Positions 16,891 through 24,449 of a stretch of DNA of 64,000 nt are shown one piece after another. Made by a program: the position numbers and the translations under genes. The notes under the pieces are model-generated. The model was not told the DNA's origin, did not search any database, and worked only from the letters and a program-made list of their open reading frames with translations. Source of the stretch: Pseudomonas sp. ML96 (lineage in GTDB: Bacteria; Pseudomonadota; Gammaproteobacteria; Pseudomonadales; Pseudomonadaceae); contig NZ_JPMY01000016.1 of assembly GCF_000761545.1 (NCBI RefSeq), positions 85,935 through 149,934 on the forward strand. Direction: 5' to 3'. The stretch's first letter is position 1. Each line of letters starts with the position of its first letter.

Positions 16891-17787
16891 TCAGGTAGCC
16901 TGAGCCTCCTCGGCCGCCAGCGCCTTGCCGTGGGCGAAGTTGACCCACCAGCCGAAGGCCGCCGCAGTGAAGAACATGATGAAGCTGTAGATCGCCGCCG
17001 GCACCGCCATGGTGGCGTTGTTCAGCAGCATCGGGCTCAGCGCCAGAGCGATGGCCAGGGTGCCGTTGTGGATGCCGATCTCCATGCCGATGGCGATGGC
17101 CTGGCGACGCGGTAGTTTCATCAGAATCGGTACGCCGTAGCCGACACCCAGGCTGATCAGGTTGAACAGCAGCGCGGCCAGGCCCACCACCGGGGCGTAG
17201 TCGACCACCGTCTGCCAGTCCTTGATGAAGGCCAGCACGATCACCAGGATCAGGAACAGCGCGGAGATGATCTTCACCGGCTTCTCCATGGCATTGGCGA
17301 AGCCCGGTGCCAGCTTGCGGATCACCATGCCGATGGCCACCGGGCCGAGGACGATGGCGAACACCTGCACCACCTTGGCGAACTGCAGCGGGATGGCCTG
17401 GTCGCCCTCCATGAAGTAGGCCAGCGAGAGGTTGACGATGAAGGGCATGGTGAGAATCGCCACCACCGAGTTCACCGCGGTCAGCGTCACGTTCAGCGCC
17501 ACGTCACCGTGGGCCAGGTGGCTGTACAGGTTGGCCGAGGTGCCGCCGGGCGAAGCCGCCAGCAGCATCATGCCGACCGCCAGGGCCGGCGCCAGGCCGA
17601 AGCCCTTGGCAATCAGGAAGCACACCAGCGGCAGCAGGAGCAGCTGGCAGCCCAGGCCGATCAGCACCGGCTTGGGAAATTTCGCCACCCGGGCGAAATC
17701 CGCCAGGGTCAGCGACAACCCCAGGCCGAGCATGATGATGCCCAGGGCGATGGGGAGGAAGGTGGTGGTCAAGGCACTTGAAGTCAT
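16891..17787 (-). CDS. Bile acid:sodium symporter-family transporter
   Basis: This 298-residue protein has nine to ten helices of the BASS fold. Recognisable parts are LGIIMLGLGLSLTLADFARV (helix 1-2), MLLAASPGGTSANLYSHLAHG (split: LLAASPGGTSANLYS, then HLAHGD), which is the first sodium-binding unwound helix, and AIGMEIGIHNGTLAIALAL, the second (E and N residues). Bacterial members often carry pantoate, pyruvate or keto acids rather than bile acids; the substrate here is unknown. Start at 17787 follows GGAG. Confidence 0.9.
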   Translation of the reverse strand: MTSSALTTTFLPIALGIIMLGLGLSLTLADFARVAKFPKPVLIGLGCQLLLLPLVCFLIAKGFGLAPALAVGMMLLAASPGGTSANLYSHLAHGDVALNVTLTAVNSVVAILTMPFIVNLSLAYFMEGDQAIPLQFAKVVQVFAIVLGPVAIGMVIRKLAPGFANAMEKPVKIISALFLILVIVLAFIKDWQTVVDYAPVVGLAALLFNLISLGVGYGVPILMKLPRRQAIAIGMEIGIHNGTLAIALALSPMLLNNATMAVPAAIYSFIMFFTAAAFGWWVNFAHGKALAAEEAQAT

Positions 17788-17892
17788 TGTTATTGTTCTC
17801 CGTAACGGTCTATCTCGGCGATTCTTGACGAGTCGCGCAGCTCTTGTAACTGGCTTTCTGTGCCAACGGCCGGCGTACTCGTTACAGAATGC

Positions 17893-17920
17893 AAAAAGGG
17901 CGCCCCCAGGCGCCCTTTTT
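17893..17920. terminator. Bidirectional intrinsic terminator
   Basis: AAAAAGGGCGCC, loop CCCA, GGCGCCCTTTTT. It lies between the SDR gene end (17924, minus) and the upstream region of the symporter gene. On the minus strand it ends the SDR transcript. Confidence 0.9.
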
Positions 17921-17923
17921 TAT

Positions 17924-18685
17924 TTAGATCGCGGTGGCCCCGCCATCCACGGCCAGCGAGTGGCCGGTGGTGAAAGCGGCGGCATCGCTGCACAGGTAGA
18001 GCACCGCTGCGGCGATTTCCTCGACCTTGCCGATGCGCCCGACCGGGTGCATGCCGGCGACGAACTCGGCCTTCTTCGGATCGGACTCGGCGGCGCGGCG
18101 CCACATGTCGGTGTCGATCACTGCCGGGCACACGGCGTTGACGCGGATCTTCTTCTTGCCGTACTCGATCGCAGCGGACTTGGTCAGGCCGATTACCGCG
18201 TGCTTGGAGGCGGCGTAGATGCTCATCTTCGGCGCTGCACCGAGGCCGGCGATGGAGGCGGTGTTGACGATGGCGCCACCACCCTGGGCCTGCAGCAGCG
18301 GCAGCTGGTGCTTCATGCACAGCCACACGCCCTTGACGTTGACGCCCATGATCGCGTCGAACTCGGCCTCGCTGCCCTCGGCCAGCTTGCCCTTCTCGAT
18401 CTCGATGCCGGCGTTGTTGAAGGCATAGTCGAGGCGCCCGTAGGTGCTCACCACCTGCGCCATCAGCGCCTGGACTTCGGCATCACGGGTCACGTCGCAG
18501 CGCACGAAAGTGGCCTCGCCACCCGCATCGAGAATCAGCTGTACGGTGCCTTCACCGCCACTCACGTCGACGTCGGACACCACCACCTGCAGCCCCTCGG
18601 CCGCAAAAGCCTGGGCGGTGGCGCGACCGATGCCTGCGGCACCGCCGGTGACCAGGGCAACCTTGCCCGAGAAAGTCATGCTCAT
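17924..18685 (-). CDS. Short-chain dehydrogenase/reductase
   Basis: This 253-residue classical SDR has the cofactor motif ALVTGGAAGIGRATAQAFA (TGxxxGIG, about residue 12), the NNAG motif in AFNNAGIEIEKG (about residue 92), and catalytic Ser-Tyr-Lys as NTASIAGLG, then SIYAASKHAVIG (YxxxK, about residues 155-163). VSDVDVSGGEG after strand 2 has an Asp, which favours NAD(H) over NADP(H). C-terminal PVGRIGKVEEIAAAVLYL is the usual family end. Start at 18685 follows GAGG. Substrate unknown; it stands alone between terminators. Confidence 0.92.
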   Translation of the reverse strand: MSMTFSGKVALVTGGAAGIGRATAQAFAAEGLQVVVSDVDVSGGEGTVQLILDAGGEATFVRCDVTRDAEVQALMAQVVSTYGRLDYAFNNAGIEIEKGKLAEGSEAEFDAIMGVNVKGVWLCMKHQLPLLQAQGGGAIVNTASIAGLGAAPKMSIYAASKHAVIGLTKSAAIEYGKKKIRVNAVCPAVIDTDMWRRAAESDPKKAEFVAGMHPVGRIGKVEEIAAAVLYLCSDAAAFTTGHSLAVDGGATAI

Positions 18686-18834
18686 TTCTGCATCCTCGCA
18701 GGGAGTTGGAATTGAGCGGAGTCTAGCCAGCGGCGGCGCAGGCGAGCAGCACTATCAGGGGGCGATGTGCAGGATCATCCAAAGGAATGATGAAGGGCTC
18801 ATACCTTCGATCACTCCTCTGGATGTAAAGCGGG

Positions 18835-19530
18835 TCAGGCCAGCTCGGCGACGATGTCCGCCAGGGCCTTGGCCGGATCTGCGGCCTGGCTGATCGGGCG
18901 GCCGATCACCAGGAAGTCCGAGCCTGCGGCCAGGGCCTTGGCCGGCGTGAGGATGCGGCGCTGGTCATCGGCAGCGCTGCCGGCCGGGCGGATGCCAGGA
19001 GTGACCAGTTGCAGGGCCGGCTGGGCGATCTTCAGCGCCGGCGCCTCCTGGGCCGAGCACACCAGGCCGTCCAGCTTGGCTTCCGCAGCCAGTGCGGCCA
19101 GGCGCAGCACCTGCTCCTGCGGCACCACGTCCAGGCCGATACCGGCCAGGTCCGACTGTTCCATGCTGGTCAGCACGGTCACGCCGATCAGCAGCGGCTT
19201 TTTGCCGGCGAGCTTGTCCAGCTCCTCGCGGCACGCCGCCATCATGCGCAGGCCGCCGGAGCAGTGCACGTTGACCATCCACACGCCCATTTCCGCCGCG
19301 GCCTTGACCGCCATCGCCGTGGTGTTGGGGATGTCGTGGAATTTGAGGTCGAGGAACACCTCGAAGCCCTTGGCGTGCAGGGCCTCGACCACCGCCGGAC
19401 CGCTGCGGGTGAACAGTTCCTTGCCGACCTTGACCCGGCACAGCTGCGGGTCGAGCTGGTCGGCCAGCGCCAGGGCGGCATCACGGGAAGGAAAGTCGAG
19501 GGCAACGATGATCGGGGTCTGGCAGGACAT
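18835..19530 (-). CDS. pyrF: Orotidine-5'-phosphate decarboxylase
   Basis: This 231-residue TIM-barrel enzyme converts OMP to UMP, the last step of de novo pyrimidine synthesis. The start [19 protein letters not shown] at 19530 includes ALDFP; the catalytic Asp-Lys-x-x-Asp motif is [17 protein letters not shown] (about residues 60-70). [20 protein letters not shown] is the phosphate-gripping loop, and [15 protein letters not shown] the C-terminal phosphate site. Length is normal. The ZIP gene lies 56 bases upstream on the same strand. Confidence 0.97.
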   Translation of the reverse strand: MSCQTPIIVALDFPSRDAALALADQLDPQLCRVKVGKELFTRSGPAVVEALHAKGFEVFLDLKFHDIPNTTAMAVKAAAEMGVWMVNVHCSGGLRMMAACREELDKLAGKKPLLIGVTVLTSMEQSDLAGIGLDVVPQEQVLRLAALAAEAKLDGLVCSAQEAPALKIAQPALQLVTPGIRPAGSAADDQRRILTPAKALAAGSDFLVIGRPISQAADPAKALADIVAELA

Positions 19531-19586
19531 GGCGGGCTCGCAGGAATCGAAAACCGCGGCATTGTAGCGGAAGCCGCCCGCCGCGG

Positions 19587-20306
19587 TCAGATCACCTTGT
19601 CCAGTGCCAGCGCAGTCATGAAACCGCTCAGGGTGATCAGGCCGGTCAGCGCATGAGTCTCGGCAAAGGCCTCGGGAATCATGCTGTCGACCAGCATGCA
19701 CAACACGGCACCGGCAGAAAAGCCGAGAACGAAGGCCAGCCAGGTATCCGGCAAACCGGCGAACAGCGCCGGCCCGGCCATGGCCGCCAGCCCCGACAGC
19801 AGAACGATCACGCCCCACAGGCCGAATACCCAGGCGCGGCTGCGGCCCTCGTCGCGCAGGCCGGCGGCGCTGGCCAGGCCCTCCGGCAAGTTGGAGAGGA
19901 AGATCGCCACCAGCATCACCAGGCTGACCGAGCCGCCGTCGAGCAGGCCCAGGCCGAGACCCAGCGACTCGGGAATACCGTCGAGAAAGGCTCCCGCCGC
20001 GATCAGCAGCCCGGCCATGGCACCCTGCCCGCCCTGCAAGCGCTCCAGCCAGCGGCTGGCAAGGACGAACGCCAGGCCGCCGCAGAACATCCCGGCCAGG
20101 CTCGGCACATGTCCGCCCAGGCGCAACGCGTCCGGCAGCTGCTCGAAGCAGATCGCGGCGATCAGCACGCCGCTGCCATAGGCCATGATCGACGCCACCG
20201 CCTTGCGCGGCAGCCTGACGAACACACCAATGGCCGCGCCCAGCAACAGGCTGCTGGCCGCCAGCCAGCCCCACAGCCCGGCCTGCAGGGTCATGTTCAA
20301 CGCCAT
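19587..20306 (-). CDS. ZIP-family divalent metal transporter
   Basis: This 239-residue inner-membrane protein has about eight helices. The ZIP metal-site helices are present as [16 protein letters not shown] (about residue 107; usual H-x-x-P-E with D-G-I-P-E-S here) and [17 protein letters not shown] (about residue 134; N-x-P-E-G). ZIP proteins import Zn, Mn or Fe into the cytoplasm. The GufA-like sequence gives no clue to the metal. GAGGAGG lies just before the ATG. It shares an 86-base divergent promoter region with the thioesterase gene; I see no obvious Zur or Fur palindrome there. Confidence 0.88.
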   Translation of the reverse strand: MALNMTLQAGLWGWLAASSLLLGAAIGVFVRLPRKAVASIMAYGSGVLIAAICFEQLPDALRLGGHVPSLAGMFCGGLAFVLASRWLERLQGGQGAMAGLLIAAGAFLDGIPESLGLGLGLLDGGSVSLVMLVAIFLSNLPEGLASAAGLRDEGRSRAWVFGLWGVIVLLSGLAAMAGPALFAGLPDTWLAFVLGFSAGAVLCMLVDSMIPEAFAETHALTGLITLSGFMTALALDKVI

Positions 20307-20392
20307 GCAACCTCCTCATTCACGATGGCAATGATTTCGTACCGCAGCGCCGAGGGTAGACTGTCGCCCCCTCTCTCGACCAGGCAGCAGTC

Positions 20393-20833
20393 ATGGCCCG
20401 TCTCCAGCTCGATTTCTCCCAGCAGCAGTTCTGCTACAGCACCCACATGACCGTGCGCAGCACCGACATCAATGCCAGCAACCACCTGGGCAACGACGCC
20501 ATGATCTCGATGATCTCCGAGGCCCGTGCGCGCTTCCTGTTCGACTTCGGCATCCGCGAAGCCGACCAGGCGCACGGCATCATCGTTACCGACCTGGCCA
20601 CCATGTACCGCGCCGAGTCGCACTCGCGTGACCAGCTACTGTTCGAAGTCGGCGTAATGGACTTCAACCGCTACGGCGGCGACATCATCTTCCGCATCAC
20701 CCGCCCGGCGGACGACACCCTGATCGCCCTGGCCAAGTCCGGCTTCGTGTTCTTCGACTACCAGCAGAACAAGGTGGTGCCGATGCCGGAGGCCTTCCGC
20801 GCCACCTTCCCCGAGGTCAACTGGCTGAACTAA
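20393..20833 (+). CDS. Hot-dog acyl-CoA thioesterase (4HBT type)
   Basis: This 146-residue protein has the 4-hydroxybenzoyl-CoA thioesterase-like hot-dog fold: TDINASNHLGNDAMISMISE (about residues 22-41) is the equivalent of the D-x-x-x-H-V-N-N-x-x-Y motif, and a typical FEVGVMDFNRYGGDIIFR strand pair follows. It probably cleaves a short- or medium-chain acyl-CoA in the cytoplasm. The substrate cannot be inferred. It sits upstream of the nitrate leader but is separated from it by a sigma-54-type promoter, so it is not part of that operon. Confidence 0.85.
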   Translation: MARLQLDFSQQQFCYSTHMTVRSTDINASNHLGNDAMISMISEARARFLFDFGIREADQAHGIIVTDLATMYRAESHSRDQLLFEVGVMDFNRYGGDIIFRITRPADDTLIALAKSGFVFFDYQQNKVVPMPEAFRATFPEVNWLN

Positions 20834-20956
20834 CCCCCTCAGCCGGCAGGGCCTTCCGCCCCGACTCAGTGCGCAATCCGCCTCACGCGCACCGTCTTGA
20901 ATCGATTCGATTCACATGCCGGCCCCCGACGCGCCATTTTTCAGCGTCTACAGAGT

Positions 20957-20974
20957 TTGGCCCGAGTATTGCTC
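20957..20974 (+). promoter_or_regulatory. Sigma-54 (-24/-12) promoter of nasA
   Basis: TGGCCCGAGTATTGCT matches the sigma-54 consensus TGGCACG-N4-TTGCW at all but one position. GG is at 20959-20960 and GC at 20971-20972, with the required 10 bases between. Transcription should start near 20984. Sigma-54 dependence agrees with nitrogen control of nitrate assimilation genes in Pseudomonas. I could not find a convincing NtrC site upstream. Confidence 0.8.
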
Positions 20975-20987
20975 AAGCCCTGCTACA

Positions 20988-21027
20988 GGCATCCAACGGC
21001 GGTTGCCCCGATACGACAAAGGCGTCG
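20988..21027 (+). promoter_or_regulatory. ANTAR (NasT) two-hairpin RNA target, nasA leader
   Basis: Hairpin P1 is GGCATCC-AACGGC-GGTTGCC (20988-21007, one mismatch) and P2 is CGAC-AAAGGC-GTCG (21014-21027). Both have six-base loops with A at position 1 and G at position 4, the established recognition pattern of ANTAR-domain proteins such as NasR and NasT. A 6-base linker joins them. P2 shares bases 21018-21027 with the 5' arm of the downstream terminator, so the two structures exclude each other. Binding of NasT to P1-P2 would therefore let transcription continue into nasA. Confidence 0.78.
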
Positions 21028-21066
21028 CACCTCCCCGCTCAGGCGGTCAGTGGTGCGGCGCCTTTT
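21018..21066 (+). terminator. Leader terminator (attenuator) before nasA
   Basis: AAAGGCGTCGCACC (21018-21031) pairs with GGTGCGGCGCCTTT (21052-21065), 14 pairs with one G-U, followed by T. The 20-base loop contains its own CCGC-TCAG-GCGG mini-hairpin. It lies 200 bases upstream of the nasA ATG, within the leader, so it is regulatory rather than the end of a gene. Between it and nasA (21067-21266) I see no gene. Confidence 0.85.
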
Positions 21067-21266
21067 GCGTTTCCGCCCCAGCGTATGGGGCGGTCGGCGG
21101 ACCGCGATCCGGACGTCGACCGGTAACTCTCTCAACCTGGCTGTGGCTTCGGCCACGGGGCCGGGCGCCACAAGCGCCGGGCTCATCCCGCAGGCGGCAA
21201 GGCAACGTGCCCACGATCACGGCGCCGCGCCACCGGCGGGACTCTAACTCGATGATGAGGTGTTGG

Positions 21267-22478
21267 ATGAATACAAGTTTCTGGAAAGCCGGCCACGCAC
21301 CGACGCTGTTTGCCGCGTTCCTCTATTTCGACCTGAGCTTCATGATCTGGTACGTACTCGGCCCGCTGGGCGTACAGATCGCCACCGACCTGGGCCTGAC
21401 CACCCAGCAGCGCGCCATGATGGTCGCCACGCCGATCCTGGCCGGCGCCGTGCTGCGCTTCCTGATGGGCCTGCTGGCCGACCGCACCTCGCCGAAGAGC
21501 GCCGGCCTGATCGGCCAGGTGATCGTCATCGCCGCCCTGGCGGTGGCCTGGCAGCACGGCATCCACAGCTATGAGCAGGCGCTGCTGCTCGGCCTGTTCC
21601 TCGGCTTCGCCGGCGCCTCGTTCGCCGTGGCCCTGCCGCTGGCCTCGCAGTGGTACCCGCCGCAGCACCAGGGCAAGGCCATGGGCATCGCCGGCGCCGG
21701 CAACTCCGGTACCGTGCTGACCGCCCTGTTCGCCCCGGGCCTGGCTGCGGCCTTCGGCTGGAGCAACGTATTCGGCCTGGCGCTGATTCCGCTGGTGCTG
21801 ACCCTGATCATCTTCGCCAGCGTGGCCAAGAACGCTCCCGAGCGCCCGGCACCCAAGTCCATGGCCGACTACCTCAAGGCCCTCGGCGACCGCGACAGCT
21901 GGTGGTTCATGTTCTTCTACAGCATCACCTTCGGCGGCTTCCTCGGCCTGGCCAGCACCCTGCCCGGCTACTTCCACGACCAGTACGGCTTCGACCCGGT
22001 GAAAGCCGGCTACTACACCGCCGCCTGCGTGTTCGCCGGCAGCCTGATGCGTCCGCTGGGCGGCGCCCTGGCCGACCGCATCGGCGGCATCCGCTCGCTG
22101 CTGGTGATGTACACCTGCGCCTCCATCTGCATCGCCGCGGTGGGCTTCAACCTGCCCAGCGCCTACGCCGCCCTTGGCTTGTTCGTGGTCGCCATGCTCA
22201 GCCTCGGCGCTGGCAACGGCGCGGTGTTCCAGCTGGTGCCACAGCGTTTCCGCAAGGAGATCGGCGTAATGACCGGACTGATCGGCATGGCTGGCGGCAT
22301 CGGCGGCTTCTGCCTGACCGCAGGATTGGGCGCCATCAAACAGTCCACCGGCGACTACCAGCTAGGCCTGTGGCTGTTCGCCAGCCTCGGCGTGCTGGCC
22401 TGGTTCGGCCTGCATGGCGTCAAGCTGCGCTGGCGCACCACCTGGGGCAGCGCGGCTGTCACCGTCGCCCGCGTCTGA
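21267..22478 (+). CDS. nasA: MFS nitrate/nitrite transporter (NarK/NasA type)
   Basis: This 403-residue MFS protein belongs to the nitrate/nitrite porter family. Helix 1 includes FDLSFMIWYVLGPLG, and the two nitrate-signature glycine-rich segments are LGFAGASFAVALPLASQWYP (about residue 115) and AMLSLGAGNGAVFQLVPQRF (about residue 310); the conserved Arg of helix 2 is in ILAGAVLRFLMGLLADR. Start at 21267 is preceded by GAGG; codons upstream (MMRCW) are possible. In P. aeruginosa naming this gene is nasA, which differs from Klebsiella where nasA is the reductase. It imports nitrate (and perhaps exports nitrite) for assimilation. Controlled by the sigma-54/ANTAR leader. Confidence 0.92.
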   Translation: MNTSFWKAGHAPTLFAAFLYFDLSFMIWYVLGPLGVQIATDLGLTTQQRAMMVATPILAGAVLRFLMGLLADRTSPKSAGLIGQVIVIAALAVAWQHGIHSYEQALLLGLFLGFAGASFAVALPLASQWYPPQHQGKAMGIAGAGNSGTVLTALFAPGLAAAFGWSNVFGLALIPLVLTLIIFASVAKNAPERPAPKSMADYLKALGDRDSWWFMFFYSITFGGFLGLASTLPGYFHDQYGFDPVKAGYYTAACVFAGSLMRPLGGALADRIGGIRSLLVMYTCASICIAAVGFNLPSAYAALGLFVVAMLSLGAGNGAVFQLVPQRFRKEIGVMTGLIGMAGGIGGFCLTAGLGAIKQSTGDYQLGLWLFASLGVLAWFGLHGVKLRWRTTWGSAAVTVARV

Positions 22479-22486
22479 GTTGGGAG

Positions 22487-22509
22487 GCCGGGCGCCCAGT
22501 GCGCCCGGC
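22487..22509 (+). terminator. Hairpin after nasA
   Basis: GCCGGGCGC, loop CCAGT, GCGCCCGGC, beginning 8 bases after the nasA stop. The stem is strong but no T run follows, so read-through into the kinase gene is likely or termination is partial. Confidence 0.5.
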
Positions 22510-22524
22510 ATTGCTGAAGAGGAC

Positions 22525-22626
22525 GGTTGCGACAAAGGCCGGGCCGGCGGCGGCTCAGCGCACTGGTCAGGAAAGGTGGAGTGGCGACGCTCCTTGGGGC
22601 ACACCGGCCCGGCCTTTGTCTCAACC
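22525..22626. repeat. Long inverted repeat enclosing a GNRA hairpin, kinase leader
   Basis: A 23-base arm (22525-22547, starting GGTTGCGACAAAGGCC) is repeated in reverse complement at 22604-22626 with a single mismatch at 22530/22621. The 56-base interior contains GGAGTG-GCGA-CGCTCC, a 6-pair hairpin with a GNRA tetraloop (22577-22592). The core GACAAAGGC is the same sequence as in the P2/terminator arms of both nitrate leaders. No T run follows, so it is not a standard terminator. It lies in the 199 bases between nasA and the kinase gene. Confidence 0.75.
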
Positions 22627-22641
22627 GACTTGCACACCTTC

Positions 22642-22659
22642 GGGCGCCACGTGGCGCCC
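22642..22659. repeat. Perfect 18-base palindrome before kinase start
   Basis: GGGCGCCACGTGGCGCCC is a perfect palindrome ending 18 bases before the ATG of the PP2C-kinase gene. It could be an operator, or in RNA a stem that restricts ribosome access; no good Shine-Dalgarno sequence is otherwise visible before this start. Confidence 0.6.
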
Positions 22660-22677
22660 TTGCCCATGAGAACCCGC

Positions 22678-24345
22678 ATGGCCCTGCAACTGAGTTTCGG
22701 CGAAGCAAGCGCTACCGGCCCGCGCACGGAGAACCAGGATGCCATCCGCGTGGTCACCCCTGCGCCGACGCTGGCAGCCAGCAAGGGCTTCCTCTTCTCC
22801 CTGGCCGATGGCGTCAGCCAGTGCGCCGACGGCGGCCTGGCCGCCCGCGCCACCCTGCAGGCCCTGGCGCTGGACTACTACTCGACACCCGAGACCTGGG
22901 CCGTGCCCCAGGCGCTGGACCGCCTGCTGGTGGCGCATAACCGCTGGCTGCAGGCCAATGGTGGTGGGCAGCCGCTGCTCACCACCCTCTCCGCCCTGGT
23001 CCTGCGCGGCCGCCGCTTCACCCTGGCGCATGTCGGCGACTGCCGCGCCTATCGCCTACATGCCGGCCAGCTGGAGCGCCTCAGCGAAGACCACGTGTGG
23101 GAGCAACCGGGCATGCAGCATGTGCTCAAGCGCGCCCTGGGTCTGGATCAGCACCTGGTGGTCGACTACCTGGAAGGCGAGCTGCGCGAGGACGAACGCT
23201 ACCTGCTGGTCAGCGATGGCGTGTGGTCGACCCTGGGCGACTCCGGCATCCGCAGCCTGCTGCTGGACGAGAGCGACCCGGCCGCTGCCTGCCAGGCGCT
23301 GGTCGCCGCCGCGCACCTGGCCGGCAGCCAGGACAATGCCAGCGCCGTGCTGGTACAGGTCGACGCCCTGCCGGACAACGACCTGGCCGACACCCTGGCC
23401 CAGCTGCAGCAGTGGCCACTGCCGCCCAGATTGCGCGAGGGTCAGGAGTTCGAGGGCTGGCAGGTCGAGCGCCTGCTCGGCGAGTCGCGCCAGTCGCTGG
23501 TGTACCGGGTGCGCGACGCCCAGGCCCGGCGCTGGCTGCTCAAGACCCTGCCGGCCAGCCGCCACGACGAGGCCCAGGCCGGCTCGGCCCTGTTGTTGGA
23601 AGAATGGTTCCTGCGCCGCGTCGCCGGCCGGCATTTCGCCGAGGCGCACCCGCTGCCGCAGCGCCAGCATCTGTACTACGTGCAGCGCGAGTACGCCGGC
23701 CAGACCCTGGCCGAACACCTGCGCCTGAGCGGCCAACTGGGCCTGCCGGAATGGCTGGACCTGGCCCCACGCCTGCTCAAGGCCCTCGGCCTGCTGCACC
23801 GGCGCAATATCCTGCACCGCGACATCAAGCCGGAGAACCTGCTCTGGTGCGACGACGGCGAGCTGCGCCTGCTCGACTTCGGCCTGGCCTACTGCCCCGG
23901 CCTGTCGCGCGACGAGCAGCACGCCCTGCCCGGCACGCCCAGCTACATCGCCCCCGAGGCCTTCGCCGGCGCCGCACCGGATCGCCAGCAGGACCTCTAC
24001 GCCGCCGGCATCACCCTCTACCGCCTGCTTACCGGGCACTATCCCTATGGCGAGATCGAGGCCTTCCAGCACCCGCGCTTCGGCAAGCCGGCCGCGCCCA
24101 GCCGCTATCGCCCGGACCTGCCCGCCTGGCTCGACGAGTGCCTGCTGCGCGCCGTGGCCACCAGCCCGGACGAGCGCTTCGAAACCGCCGAGGAATGGCT
24201 GCTGGTGCTCGAGCAGGGCGAGCGCCAGGCGCTCAACGTGCGCCCACGCCCGCTGCTGGAGCGCGAGCCGCTGAAGGTCTGGCGCGGCGTCGCCCTGGCC
24301 TCGCTGCTGGTCAATCTGGTGCTGCTGTTCTGCCTGCTGCAGTAA
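22678..24345 (+). CDS. PP2C phosphatase-Ser/Thr kinase fusion, membrane-anchored
   Basis: This 555-residue protein joins two opposing activities. Residues about 1-230 are a PP2C phosphatase: TENQDAIRVV, SLADGVSQCADGG, LAHVGDCRAYR, LLVSDGVW and GSQDNASAVLV carry the metal-binding aspartates. Residues about 245-510 are a Hanks-type kinase: likely ATP-anchoring Lys in WLLKTLP (about 289), catalytic loop ILHRDIKPENLLW (about 379), LLDFGLAY (DFG, about 400) and PSYIAPEAFAG. The C-terminal helix VALASLLVNLVLLFCLLQ anchors it in the inner membrane with domains in the cytoplasm. A similar gene lies between nitrate transporter and reductase genes in P. aeruginosa as I recall. Its targets are unknown. 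A start four codons earlier (22666) is possible. Confidence 0.93.
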   Translation: MALQLSFGEASATGPRTENQDAIRVVTPAPTLAASKGFLFSLADGVSQCADGGLAARATLQALALDYYSTPETWAVPQALDRLLVAHNRWLQANGGGQPLLTTLSALVLRGRRFTLAHVGDCRAYRLHAGQLERLSEDHVWEQPGMQHVLKRALGLDQHLVVDYLEGELREDERYLLVSDGVWSTLGDSGIRSLLLDESDPAAACQALVAAAHLAGSQDNASAVLVQVDALPDNDLADTLAQLQQWPLPPRLREGQEFEGWQVERLLGESRQSLVYRVRDAQARRWLLKTLPASRHDEAQAGSALLLEEWFLRRVAGRHFAEAHPLPQRQHLYYVQREYAGQTLAEHLRLSGQLGLPEWLDLAPRLLKALGLLHRRNILHRDIKPENLLWCDDGELRLLDFGLAYCPGLSRDEQHALPGTPSYIAPEAFAGAAPDRQQDLYAAGITLYRLLTGHYPYGEIEAFQHPRFGKPAAPSRYRPDLPAWLDECLLRAVATSPDERFETAEEWLLVLEQGERQALNVRPRPLLEREPLKVWRGVALASLLVNLVLLFCLLQ

Positions 24346-24449
24346 CTGGCAAAAATTGACCCGGTCGCCAGTCGGCGACGCCTCCATTACACTGCCGGCA
24401 ATCCATGGCAGCTCTCTGCCATGCCCGTTCCAGCCCTATCAGGACGAAT

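Noticed and set aside
18771..18795. Possible operator ATCATCC-AAA-GGAATGAT upstream of pyrF/SDR region
   Set aside because: The arms are interrupted by an extra base and no divergent regulator is nearby; too weak to annotate.
22531..22546. Third ANTAR hairpin
   Set aside because: GAC-AAAGGC is followed by CGGG, which cannot pair with GAC, and no companion hexaloop hairpin lies upstream.
22525..22626. Ordinary intrinsic terminator of nasA or insertion-sequence ends
   Set aside because: The loop is 56 bases and no T run follows; no transposase or target-site duplication is present.
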